Source of the DNA: Klebsormidium nitens
Lineage: Eukaryota > Streptophyta > Klebsormidiophyceae > Klebsormidiales > Klebsormidiaceae
Assembly: GCA_000708835.1 (NCBI GenBank)
Contig: DF237358.1
Coordinates: 19,772-83,771 of the forward strand
Direction: 5' to 3'
DNA: 64,000 nucleotides
Shown: piece after piece, positions 31,015 to 42,000 of the stretch
Numbering within the stretch: position 1 is the stretch's first letter
Layout of the letters: each line of letters starts with the position of its first letter
Translations under genes and position numbers: made by a program
Notes under the pieces: model-generated
The model's database searches: none
What the model saw: only the letters and a program-made list of their open reading frames with translations
Told to the model about the DNA's origin: nothing

Positions 31015-34000
31015 TCATCTCCAGATATGTATCTTGCCCCCCGAGACCCCCCCCGCTATGATTGGCATCAACGGATGAACCGCATTCCGGGCAGGGATTG
31101 TGGGCATTTGCTCGCTAGCCAGCCTCTTCAAGTGCTTGCTTTCGACGTTGACGATGTCGATTGCCTGCAATATATATAATGTCAGAATCACTTTGAGAAA
31201 AGGTATAGCCATAAAATACGGCAATCTTGTACTCCTCTTGATGCGCACCGATACAACTGAACGATATGCGCGAGAAGCTACACCGATCACCGGCTGCGGT
31301 CCTGAAAGAAGAGGGGTTACCTTCAGGGAACTGTACGAAGCTCCTCCCGCCACCACCCTTACGGAAAAGTCAGAGAGACGCCCTTTCTTTGCTGTTCGCG
31401 ACAAAAGAGCGCCATGCGGCGAACGAGCGTCGAAACGTCCGATTGCTCTTTCTCAACCAGAAAGAAAAGCACTGCTCTCTCAACAATCACGCTGTTCAGC
31501 TACTATTGACTGTCAAAGGTGACCAAGATTGGGGGTCTCTAGTTTGACCAAGCTTACCCGGTTCATGCTCCCAACTGCCACGTGCCGGTTATCCCAGGTC
31601 CACACGGCCCGGAAGGACGAGATCCAACGGCCCGTGTTGTTGTAGTGGCTGATCAACAACGGCTGTGGCGGCGTAACTTTGGAGACGACATGTTCGAGAG
31701 AGTCGAGCATGCCGTCGTAGATGCGGATGTAGTTATCGTAACTGCAAACAGGGGTTTTGACTAACAGGGGTTAATAAGAGGCATGACTTGAAAACGATTC
31801 TAATTTCAGTGCTGGAAACGAGAAGCGATGACAAGAACGTTAGCTAAAACAAACACTGGGAAGTGGAGAGCACCAAGCGGATAACGAGGGCACACACAAA
31901 GCAGAAACTCCGGACAAGTGACGATGATCCAAGTTTGGGCACCCAAGCTCGATCGCTGCGCCCTTTTTCCGAGTTTCGGAACAAAGTGTCGCGGGTTTTT
32001 CTGCACCGGTTTGCAGCGAACCTCGTTTGCCAAGCTCAATGTGAAACTGTGACGAAGTAATTACTACAACGGTGAAACTACAGACTCCTGACGTCACGGT
32101 TTCTCGAAACTTCCATCTCAAAATTCCATCTCAAAACCATCCCATTCCTAGTATTCCATACCTGGTCGAAGCGAGTTTGTCTCCGTCCGGGGAGAAGTAG
32201 ATGGAGTTGACCGCCTTCACGTGCGGCAGACTGGCCAACGGGTGGATCACTTTCTTCGTCCCGCTCTCGGGAAGTTTTCGGACGTCCCAAATGTGGGCCA
32301 TCGCGTCCGTTCCGCCCGTGACGAAGATGTGGCTGCGGTGTGGGTTAAACTGCAACCCGAGGTTCCATCGTCATCTACTTTGACCAACATGAAGTAAAGT
32401 GGTTTGATACATATTTCAATCAAAATGAGTGGAATTCAGGTTGATTCACAATGCTTGAGGCAGTTTTCGGACGTCCAAATGTGCGCAAATGTACCGCCCG
32501 TGACGAAGATGTGGCTGCGGTGCGGGTTAAACTGCAAATACAAGGTTTATATTTGTAGGCTTTGACGAACATAAAGCTAGCGTGGTTACCAAAAGGTCTC
32601 AATCAAGACTGTTAGAAACAGGTTATGCAATCTGCTGAGGCAGTTTTCACCCTCCGTTTTCAGACGAGTCAAAAATAAGCAACCACGCCCATACATCGCG
32701 AAAGGAGGGCGTGACTGCGGGTGCGCCCCAAGTAGTTATGCTCCAGGTTAGTGATGACCTGGGTCTCGATTTGCCCCAAACGCGGTTCGCAGACGCCCTC
32801 CGCTACGTCATAAGTGCGCATGCGAGCGGTGGAACAGGCTTTACTGTTTGAGGTTAGGAATCATATAATAGAGCTCACGGAATGTGTCCAAGATCTCGGC
32901 AGCTTAAGCAAACCCGTCTGACAAACATCGCAACAGCTCCACGAAGCTTGCTGACAGTCCTCCACTTTAATCAAAAAGGAGAGCTACGTTCGATCTCAGA
33001 TGAAAGCGGAAATCGGAACGCGGGATGCATAACCGGAAGCTGCAAAGTAAAGGTGAAATTTGGAACCTATATGGGGACGAGGACGGGAAACTCAATCGTG
33101 ATCTAAACGGAAGCGAGAGCAGGACCTGAGAATGAAAAGGGAAGATGATTAAATCCGCAGCTCACGTCAATGGTGTTGATCTTCCGCCCGTGCATCTGGT
33201 ACGTCACCTGGGCCGTCGATGCCCTCAGATCGACGACCGTGAGCGCGCCCAGTCCGTCCCCTACGTACGCCACGTGGCCGCCGTCCACTGGCCCGAGACT
33301 CATCGCGCTGAAATCCGACTCTTCGTCTACGTACGCCTCGTCGAAAACGCCCTTTTCGACGTCGAGAACGCGGAGGGAGCCGTCGAAGCTGCACGAGTAG
33401 AGCTTGGTGCAGTCGCGGTTCGACACGGCGAGCGCCGAAATGGGTTTTGGCCCCACGTTGAACACGTGGACGCCGTCGTTCTGTAATGGGAGGGACCAGG
33501 TTGTCAACGACTGCGTAGATTGAAGACCTCAGATTGTACTTGCAGACGGCTTGCTGTGCAATCGTATAATGACGGTAAACATTGCAACATGCTTTCACAT
33601 TAGGCGTGTGTGGTAAGCTTTCCCACTGGGGGCTCTGCTTGCCGTCTTCTGGGCAGACTCCTGTGGCTTTGAAAGTGCATGATCTTTGAGTTCATACACA
33701 AAGCAAGAAGTTGGTAACGAGAGGAGCCGGGTGCAGAATTGAGGGCCTGAAAAATAGGCTTCACTAAGTGCAAACCGATCCAACAGCCGGCTCCTCCAGG
33801 GAGGAGAAAGCGGATGGGTCATGATGTCCAAGAGAAAAGAGACTGGCCCCCAACTCAACAAAGGGCACAAACCAAGTTAAAAGGCCGTCGGGTAGGGTAT
33901 GGAAGTATGTTTACGTCTCAGGGAGCGGAATTTTTTCGACTTTTAGAGGCCACTCGAAGGAGCATCTACTGTAGGAAATGAAAGCAACGAGAGAATGGCT

Positions 34001-37000
34001 TCTCAAGAACACTTGACTGCAGAAATAGAGAAACGATCTTTAGAAAAATCGTGTAGGAGCGGTGGACACGGTAACTTTGACTCTCTTCTTACAACGGAAC
34101 GGGTTTTTACAGCGGTATGGAGAGCATTGTAATGCATGCGTTTACTGGTCTGGATTACAAAGCGGAAGCCACCAGGTATCGCAGAGTGCGCAGTAAGTAT
34201 CAAGCGAGAGAGTCCACATGTATTCACTCTCGTCACCGAAACCAATCCGTATATTGGGGATATTTTTCCAGAACATACCCCAGACAACCCAACACCAAAG
34301 TCTGTTAGAATTGCAACCTTAACGCAACCGGATGCCTGCCTCCACGTCCCAATATCCGACGACTCACGCTCTTTTCCCCGCCGCCAAAACCAGTTTCGTC
34401 AAAATCCCCTCCAATACCCAGTCTCAAAACATGTCATATCTTCTCACAGACAACCCACTACAAAAAACAAGCAGTTCTTCCCAAAGTAACCCACTCTCGA
34501 TTACTGAAACGTACCGTGTCTTTCGCGTCAACGTCCCAGATCCCGAGCCCCCCGCTCTTATCCCCCGCCGCAACGATCACTTTCTCGGTCGTGGGAAAAA
34601 AGGCCACAGCAAATATGCGATCTTTCACCACTCGTGCCACGTCACTCTCGCGCAGCGTCAGCTTTGTCGGATCCACGGATGGGGCTTCCGCCGCTCTGTA
34701 CAGGAAGAAATTGATAGATAACCATTAAATTCTATCCAAAACCGGCAAGAGTTTGACGTCAACACGCACGCCGCGTCACTCTCGCGCAGCGTCAGCTTGG
34801 TCGGATCCACGGATAAAATCTCCGCCGCTCTGCACAAAGAAGAAGTTTCGACGAGCTTAAAACCCTTTGGTTGTCGGCAGAAGTCTGACGTCACTACCCA
34901 GGCCACGTGTCTCTCGCGCAGCGTTAGCTTGGCCAAATCCACAGCTGAGGCTTCCGCCGCTCTGCACCAAAGGTAAGATCAACACCTTTTCAGTAATTTC
35001 CGCTCACTCAATTCTTGACCAGGTTGTGCGCGTTACTAGCTGCAACACATCGCTCTTGCGGAGCGTCAGCTTTGCGGACCTACCGACGAGGCTTCCGGCA
35101 GTGAACCAAAACAGAACGACCTGGCGTCATCAATAGCCCGAAGGTAATATGACCACCTCAAGTAGCCGACAGATCACCAAAGGACTGGCCTGCCAATTCC
35201 GTTGATGGGTTCTCCGTGGCTTAGCCGTATTTGTGAAATCAGTTTTGCTGTCGTCATCACTGTGCGAAAGCTGCTGATCTAGATTCATATCGTTCACAAT
35301 CACCTCCATCCGGGACCTTTTTTTTTCTCTGCTTTTAAAAGTTGGATCTTTCCGAAAGTAAAACCGCTGCTTCTATTGCTGAAGTCACAATCGAACCAGT
35401 CGAAAATCTGATTCAACGAGTACGACCGCAATGAACCTCGCAGAGCAACCGCTTTTACTCCCCGCAACGCGGGACGAGGTCTGTTCCACAACCCAGAGAT
35501 TTCGAAGACTTAGTTGTCAGCACTAACCCTCATGCCGCAGCTCGAAGATTTCTGCCCAGCACCCCCGATCGCCCTCACTTTTCTCAAGGGCCGGTCATTC
35601 TGATCCACCGTTTCACCCATTGGCGTCAAACGTCGATGGTCCTTGATTCATGATTTTCAGCAGAAGGCCTCACTACTCGAGATGCTACACCCACCTCTTC
35701 CTCAGCGGTTGGTCGTCCCTCAACCGCTTCAAAACGTCCAAGAACGCAGCGTCCGACGCCGGATCGTCCGTGTTACTGCTTTCGAATTTGATGGGGCCCT
35801 GTATCCGCCGCTTCTCCTCCCACGGGGCTGGCGTCGCTGCCGCCGGCCGCCGGAACGGGGCCTCCTGCCCGTGAAGCACGACGGAGCCGTCGCGGTTCTC
35901 GCGCTCGATGCCGAGAGACTCGGGCGCAATGTGCTGGAATGGAAAAAGTGACCGGCATTGCATTCAAGTTCGAAACGTTGGAGCTTAACAATGGTCTAGG
36001 ATGTGGTGGACTGAAACAGTACCCGGTTTCGATTTTGAAACGTTGAAAAAGCAGACTCTTTTTGGTCGGTCCAGATGTGCTGGAATGGAAAGAATTGACC
36101 GGGTGCCGATTCGATACATCAAAGAACTTGGATCTCTTATGGTCCGTTTGTTTTGATTGCTTGAAGCGGAGCTGGTTTGAGAGGAGTGACTGGAATATTG
36201 AGCAGACTGGGATTTGTCGAAGTCGAGGTTCTTGCAAACTTCAAGTCCGATCTTCTGATCGGTTTGGATTGTGCTGCATGAAATGGAAGAGGTCACCAAG
36301 TTCCGATTCCCACACGTCAAAGGGTTCGGATCCCTTGCAGGTCTAATTTGGATCGGTTTAGGGTGTCCTGGAAACTGTGGATTCGAGCAGAAAAGCGAGT
36401 CAAGCTACTCAAGCAGCTAAACAGTAGTGATCATCGAAACCCTCGATGTCCACTTTTACACAGATCTGGACAGTTCGTCTGCGAGTTCTCGTCAGAGTAA
36501 CCCCGAAACCCCTAATCAAATCCTTAAAAACACTGAACTTCTTGATCTGGAAGCCGGACTATCCAAGAACCGTAGGATATGAAAGTTTAACCAACCTGGA
36601 TTCTAGACGACCTCCGGACTTCCACCGGTTCCTTCTTCTCTTTCTTTGCTCGCACCGTCTGCAACCCTTTGGCGGCCGCCCTGCATCCAATATATATTCA
36701 TCGACTTAGACGAATCAAAATGCGGCTTAAAGCCTTCAACAGGTCCCCACGCGGGCTTTGAACAGTGTTTAGTTTGACAATACCGTTGAAAGGCCCTTGG
36801 CAGCCGCTCTCTCCAGGCGAAATAATCTACTTGCACAAATCCTGCAAGTGACGGCTTGCACAACCTGCAATACTATTGTCCCTCAACAACCCAAGATAGT
36901 GACAGTTGTGGTTTATGGTCTCACGGTCGACAAGTCAGCGCAGCTTTTGGAAAAAAGCGCATGCGTGCATTATGGGCAATGCAGCAGGCCATTCGCTCGC

Positions 37001-38201
37001 TACTTTACTATCCGTGTGGTATGTGGTGCACTAGGCCACAACAAACAAATTTCTTGCGAAAGCGTCATGGTTCTCAATTCCACGCTCAAGTGCAACACTT
37101 GGCATCCCATGCTGTAAAAGCCAAGGAAAGAGAAAATGGACAAAACCTCCCACTGTCCAAACCATCTGAGAAATCACAGGCCCTCTCAAAATGTTAACGA
37201 GAAATTTCAAATCATCCTCCCCAGCTTCCAAACCAGATCTCTGAGGTTGAAAGACGGGGAACTTGCTCCAGTCTCTGGCCGAACACTCATATCTCATGAT
37301 TCATCAGAGAAGGCGTGAATGTGTTTCTTGCTATGATCTGTCGGCTGGTTAATGCCTGGGAAAGCCCGCTGTCCCTTATCGTAGACTTCGGCCCCTCCCC
37401 AAGCCCTCTTTCTTCCCACCCAACTCTTGGAGACAACTTCACTTTCTCTTCTAGCATCATCACAGCAAGGATAGGTCCAAAATGCACAAAAGATTCAACG
37501 TTTGCTCATCTCTTCCCACCAGTTCAATGAGGCTTGAGCTCTTCAAACTCGCCCTGCTAGCCTGCATTGATGCCCCCACACAGGATCCTCCGTAGCTTTC
37601 CCTTCACATTAACCCGAAGCTCTTTGCTGATAATTTACACTGCCAGAATATGCATCAGATCACGTTTCAAGAACGACAGCTTTTCTTACCTTGACCTTTT
37701 GGCTTGGATTGACGCCCCCAGCCCTTCCGCAGCCTCTGTCACTCCCAGTGACATCAGCATGGCCTCGTTCTTCGCCATTGTTTCTCTGCGCGCCCTCTCG
37801 TACTCTGTCAACTCCTCCCCATTCTCGTTCTTCGTCCGCTCATTCTCTGGCTCCTCAGAAACAGTCTCAGATTCAGGCACCTTGGACCCACTTTTCGACT
37901 TCGATATTTCGGACAAAGGCTCAGAGTTGGACACAGGCCCAGACTCACTTTCAGACACCTTGGAATTGTCCGGCGTTTGCAGCTGACTCTTCACACCCCT
38001 CAAGCTCCTGGTCGTTCGCACTGCACCGCCAGGTGGCGAAATGCCCACCGTCTGTTCATTGCCTGCCTTTTGGTCAGTAGGTTGATCCCCAGATAGGGGA
38101 TCAGACTCTGCTTTTATCCGCTTGCTTCTTGTTGTCGTGCTCGTGTCAACGGCAAGATCCGCATGCTCTTTGCCCCGCTTGGATTGGCGGCGGGGAGCCA
38201 T
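31015..38201 (-). CDS. WDR76: WD40 protein of the WDR76 / CMR1 family
   Basis: Nuclear WD40 protein; the family binds chromatin and damaged DNA and can act as a DDB1-CUL4 substrate receptor. Exons in transcript order: 37690-38201, 36596-36680, 35695-35933, 34515-34695, 33166-33480, 32162-32349, 31558-31741, 31015-31164. Phases agree, giving 617 residues. The N-terminus is basic and Ser/Glu-rich (KRIKAESD) and carries the family signature EYERARRETMAKNEAMLMSLG (about 137-157). A second basic patch, EVRRSSRIQ, follows. The propeller begins at DRIFAVAFFPTTEKVIVAAG with GIWDV. It continues through LYSCSFDGSLRVLDVE, FVTGGTDAMAHIWDV and VNSIYFSPDGDKLAS and ends in IIAGGVSGGKIHIW. The start is the ATG at 38201; no hydrophobic or signal segment. 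Introns carry copies of three exon edges, annotated separately. Confidence 0.94.
32460..32531 (-). repeat. Truncated intronic copy of WDR76 exon 32162-32349 with its acceptor
   Basis: The minus strand from 32531 repeats the acceptor and start of the exon at 32349 (FNPHRSHIFVTGGT), 182 bp upstream of it. The copy then drops the codons for TDAM and resumes with AHIW. It loses frame soon after and has no donor. It is therefore a decaying duplicate. Confidence 0.85.
34696..35110 (-). repeat. Three intronic copies of the acceptor and start of WDR76 exon 34515-34695
   Basis: The exon edge at 34695 recurs at 34829, 34961 and about 35103, spaced 134, 132 and about 142 bp. The first two copies keep the acceptor CAG followed by AGCGGCGG and read close to AAE-SVDPTKLTLRESD. 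The farthest is eroded. Each copy runs about 65 bases into exon sequence and then continues with unrelated intron-like sequence. Splicing to an upstream acceptor would run into stops, so the copies are probably not productive exons. Confidence 0.87.
35934..36320 (-). repeat. Diverged copies of the intron/exon junction of WDR76 exon 35695-35933
   Basis: The junction TTCCATTCCAG plus CACAT at 35933 recurs near 36078, and a weaker version lies near 36275. Units share the flanking intron words TTCGA, AACGTTGAA and GGTC. Spacing is about 145 and 195 bp. Only a few bases of exon are included. Confidence 0.55.
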
Positions 38202-39044
38202 GATCCTTACAGACTCGCAATGCAAGAAGTTCCAATGAAAGTTAATAATGACCAGCTAATCTAAAGTTGTGCCACTTCGAAGTTATCTAATATGCGCATG
38301 CAATTGAAAGGGCCCACTCTCTCTGCTCCGATTGACCTTACCCAAAATGCACGCCTTCCTGACCAGAATGTGTAAGCGTAGAAAGCCCTGCAGACTCACT
38401 TCAATTCGTTTCCTCGTGCACCAAAAGCCAACGTGGCTAACAAAAGTGGGCCAGAAGCCTCAGAACCGCACGGTCTGACGAGCAGATTAGATTGCGCATT
38501 ACCAAGTACTTTAGAAACTCAATCACTTCGCTGGAATTCTTCACAAGAGCGCGCTGTCTGATCCTGATTGCAGCAAAACATGTACAAACCTGCAAAACTT
38601 TGCAAGCTGCACTGCATGAGAGCTGCTTCTTGAAAGCTTATGGCGCGAAGGTGGAGCTCGCTGATTGGTTAAAAGTTCCTGCCTCTCGTCTTCCCACGTC
38701 ACCTTCTTTGGGCAGTCATCGTTTCGGTGCTCGGGGGAGAGCGCCGGGAGGCGCGCTAATGCCAGCCAACCGATAATTGGGTGTCGCTCAGTGTAGTGTG
38801 ACCGGTTGGCCCCCTTCACTGTCAGGCAGGGTACCGGGCCGGGTAATTCGCGGTTTTTGTCGGAGAACTCTGGAATTAGGGTTTTGGTGAAGCATATCCA
38901 GGCTGGTGGACTCGATTTTGAGGCCCCCACAGCCTGCTCAGAAGAAGTGAAATCAGGCCCGCTTTGTGAAGCCTCAAGCAACGTGCTGGAGTGCTCTTGG
39001 CGTGCTTGGAAGAGAAGAGCTAGACCTCAGGGCAAATCGCAAGA
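38202..39044. other. Divergent intergenic region between WDR76-like and sirtuin genes
   Basis: The two start codons are 843 bp apart on opposite strands, so promoters of both genes must lie here. I saw no TATA box. Short open frames on both strands (for example 38492-38776) resemble nothing known. Confidence 0.6.
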
Positions 39045-42000
39045 ATGCTGTCCCCGCGCCTGGCCTCCGTAAGCCGACAGCTGTGCGGGGGCGGATTTCA
39101 GAGGTATTCAGAGCGTTGGGGACCAACGAAGACTGTGTCTCTTGAGGCAGTCTTGATTCAGCAGCGGCACCCGTTTGTGGAAAGGGAGGTAACCCGGATG
39201 TTAAGCAGGGGGTTTGCATGGCCAGCTAGTAACCCAGGATGTTTAACCCAGGTGCCACCGCAGGGGGTGTTGTGCTCGCATGCGTCAGCAAGCATTGCGC
39301 CCTCAGAAGGCCATCGTCACTTCCATTCTGCAGCTGACCACTCCAAAAGGCACTCTTTCGTCAGTTTCATTGATTGCCAACTCCTGCAAAGAAGCAGAAC
39401 ACATCATGTGTATTCGCTTCAGTCACATTTGCAATCAACGACACCGCCTACGTCATTTCCTCCATATGGCAGCACAATTAGGGCCCCCATTCCACTCGAT
39501 TCCTGTCAACCACCCATGTATAACCCTTCCATAAACACTTCCTTTCAGAATTCAGCAACACCATTTCTGACCTCAGTCACTAGATCCTACGCTACTGGAA
39601 ATGCCGAGCTGGAAATGCATGACGCCTCTGTCTCAGTCCGAACTCCTCACGGTGCCGGAACCGAGGGTTTAGCCGGAACCGATGGTTTGGCCTTTCAAAC
39701 CCTGAAACGAGTAGACACTGATCAAGCTGCAAGTCAGTCTTCCGCCAACCCTTCAGCAGTGAAGGACGTTCTGTGGGGGAAAAACCAGCAGGCATTTACC
39801 CCCTCTGCGCCCCCCCCAACTGACGAAGAGATCCAGGCGTTGCATGATTTCATAGTAGAGAGCGAAAAGTTGTTGATAGTAACGGGAGCGGGGGTGAGTA
39901 CTGAGAGCGGGATCCCGGATTATCGGAGCCCGACGGGCGCTTATAGCACGGGGTTCAAGCCCATGACGCACCAGGTGAGAGCATTCACTAGGATCATAGG
40001 CCTTGAAAGAAGTGCTTGGTGTCAAATTCGTCAGGAGGTCAAATATGTACTCTTTTGTTTGCGTATCTCCGTTGTTTCGCTGGTGATGTTAATAGTCGAT
40101 TTTAGAGGCGGGCAAGCGGGGACACTGTGAATGCTGGCGTTGAGTCGTCCGTGGGTTATTCTGATCATTGGGTCTTCTTATCAGTCCCCTTACAGCCACT
40201 GTCGAATACAATTTTCTGCTTTCGCTCTGCCTTTCATAAGAGCTGCTTAAAACATTGGGAACAGATCATACTCGACTGCCGGACTCTAAATCCGACTTGA
40301 GCCGATCGGAAAGTTGGGCTCGGTGTACTCAAATTGTGCCATCAGATGAAGTGCCTCGAGATCTGCAACTGGTGCAAAATCTGCTTCGAATGCCAAGTTC
40401 TGCAACCACTAATCTCGAAACTCGGTCACACGGCCAGATTACTTTAACCAGTACTTATTGCAGCTGCTTTCATCGGTTTCGGAACCTGTTAACACACAGC
40501 GCCCACAGTATGTCGTCGAGCGGTGAAGGATTTGTGAGCAATACATGTGGATACACATGGGCTGCCCTTGAAGTTTGGACTTTGTGGACTTCTTCTCAAG
40601 AATTTGTTGCCATCTTCTGTCGGGACTTCCGGACACGGAGCGGAGCAATGAACACGGTCAGCCGCAAGCCGTCAGCGCTGCTTGGAAGAAAGCTACGTCG
40701 TTACTGTTGATCTCCCCCTTGACTCCGCTTCACCGAGTAGACACATTGAATCTACGATTTTTTCTTGATTCCGGTTCAACGAGCTGTCACGTTGTATCTA
40801 CGATTCCGTCTTCCTTCCAGCCGTGATATGTCGATCCACCCCTGGCCAGAATGGCGCTGAGGCACGAATACTTGGTCCTGTTTGCGCTGACCTCTCAGCT
40901 CTTCAACGGACGCAGCTTTGTCTCTCAAAACTCTCAACCCGAGTTTGACTTGACTTCTGTCTGTTATCAATCTTTTTGTGAGAGTCCCTTTTGGTCCCAC
41001 CATCAGGCTAGACCTTACTCGAGTCGATCCCTCTTCTGAAATGTCGAAAGGTCTTTCCGCTTCCTCGTTCCGTTTCTATTGTACAAAACTCTGTCTGATC
41101 TGCCGTACGCAGCTTATTCTGGTTATCCCCTCTTCTGCAAACAATCGTCGCCTCAATTTTAAACCTCAAATACAATTCCTCAATATCTTTCCCGTTCGTC
41201 TGTTCTGCCGCCAGCCAACAACGCTTTTGGGCCTGGTCTTACTTTGACTGGTCCTCTGCGGATTCTCTTGGCGAATGCCGCCGATTTTGAGACAGGTAAA
41301 CGCCTCTTATACAAGTCCATTTCCGTCGGGCAGGATTCCGTCCGTTCCGCTGCGAGCCGACAACCGCTACTGGGCACGACTACTTCGGCTGCCGCAGGCT
41401 GGCGCCGTTACCTTTTGACTTGATTCTCAAATGCCAACGCTGTTCTGAAGACCCCGCTTCCTTGAATCCGTTTCCGTTTTGCCGGCTTTCACCCGCGCTG
41501 GAATTAGCCGTCAGCATTCCATGGCTCGGCCCTGCTTCGGCTGGCGACATATTTTTGCCCTCTTTTTCGTTCATTTCTCTCCTCAGGAACCCATTCTTTT
41601 GACGATACGTCTGATCACATTCGTATCTTATCGCACAGGAATTCGTTCGCTCTGCCACCAATCGCAAACGCTACAGGGCCCGGAGTCACTTCGGCTGGCA
41701 CCGTTTCTTTGACCCCTTCGTCGAATGCCGGCAATCTGCCCGGATTCCGCTGCCTCATTCCGTTTCCGTTGTTGCAGAAGTTCGTCCGTTCCGCCGCGAG
41801 CCGTCAACGCTACAGGGCCCGGAGGTACTTCGGCTGGCACCGTTTCTTTCACTCTTTCGTTGAATGCCAGCCATCTGCCCGGATTCCGCTGTCTCATTCC
41901 GTTTCCGTTTTTGCAGGAATTCGTCCGTTCCGCCGCGAGCCGTCAACGCTACTGGGCCCGGAGCTACTTCGGGTGGCGCCGTTTCTTTGGGACTCAGCCC

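Noticed and set aside
37686-38225. Extended start upstream of the WDR76 ATG
   Set aside because: The extension would need a non-ATG start; the ATG at 38201 gives a normal basic N-terminus.
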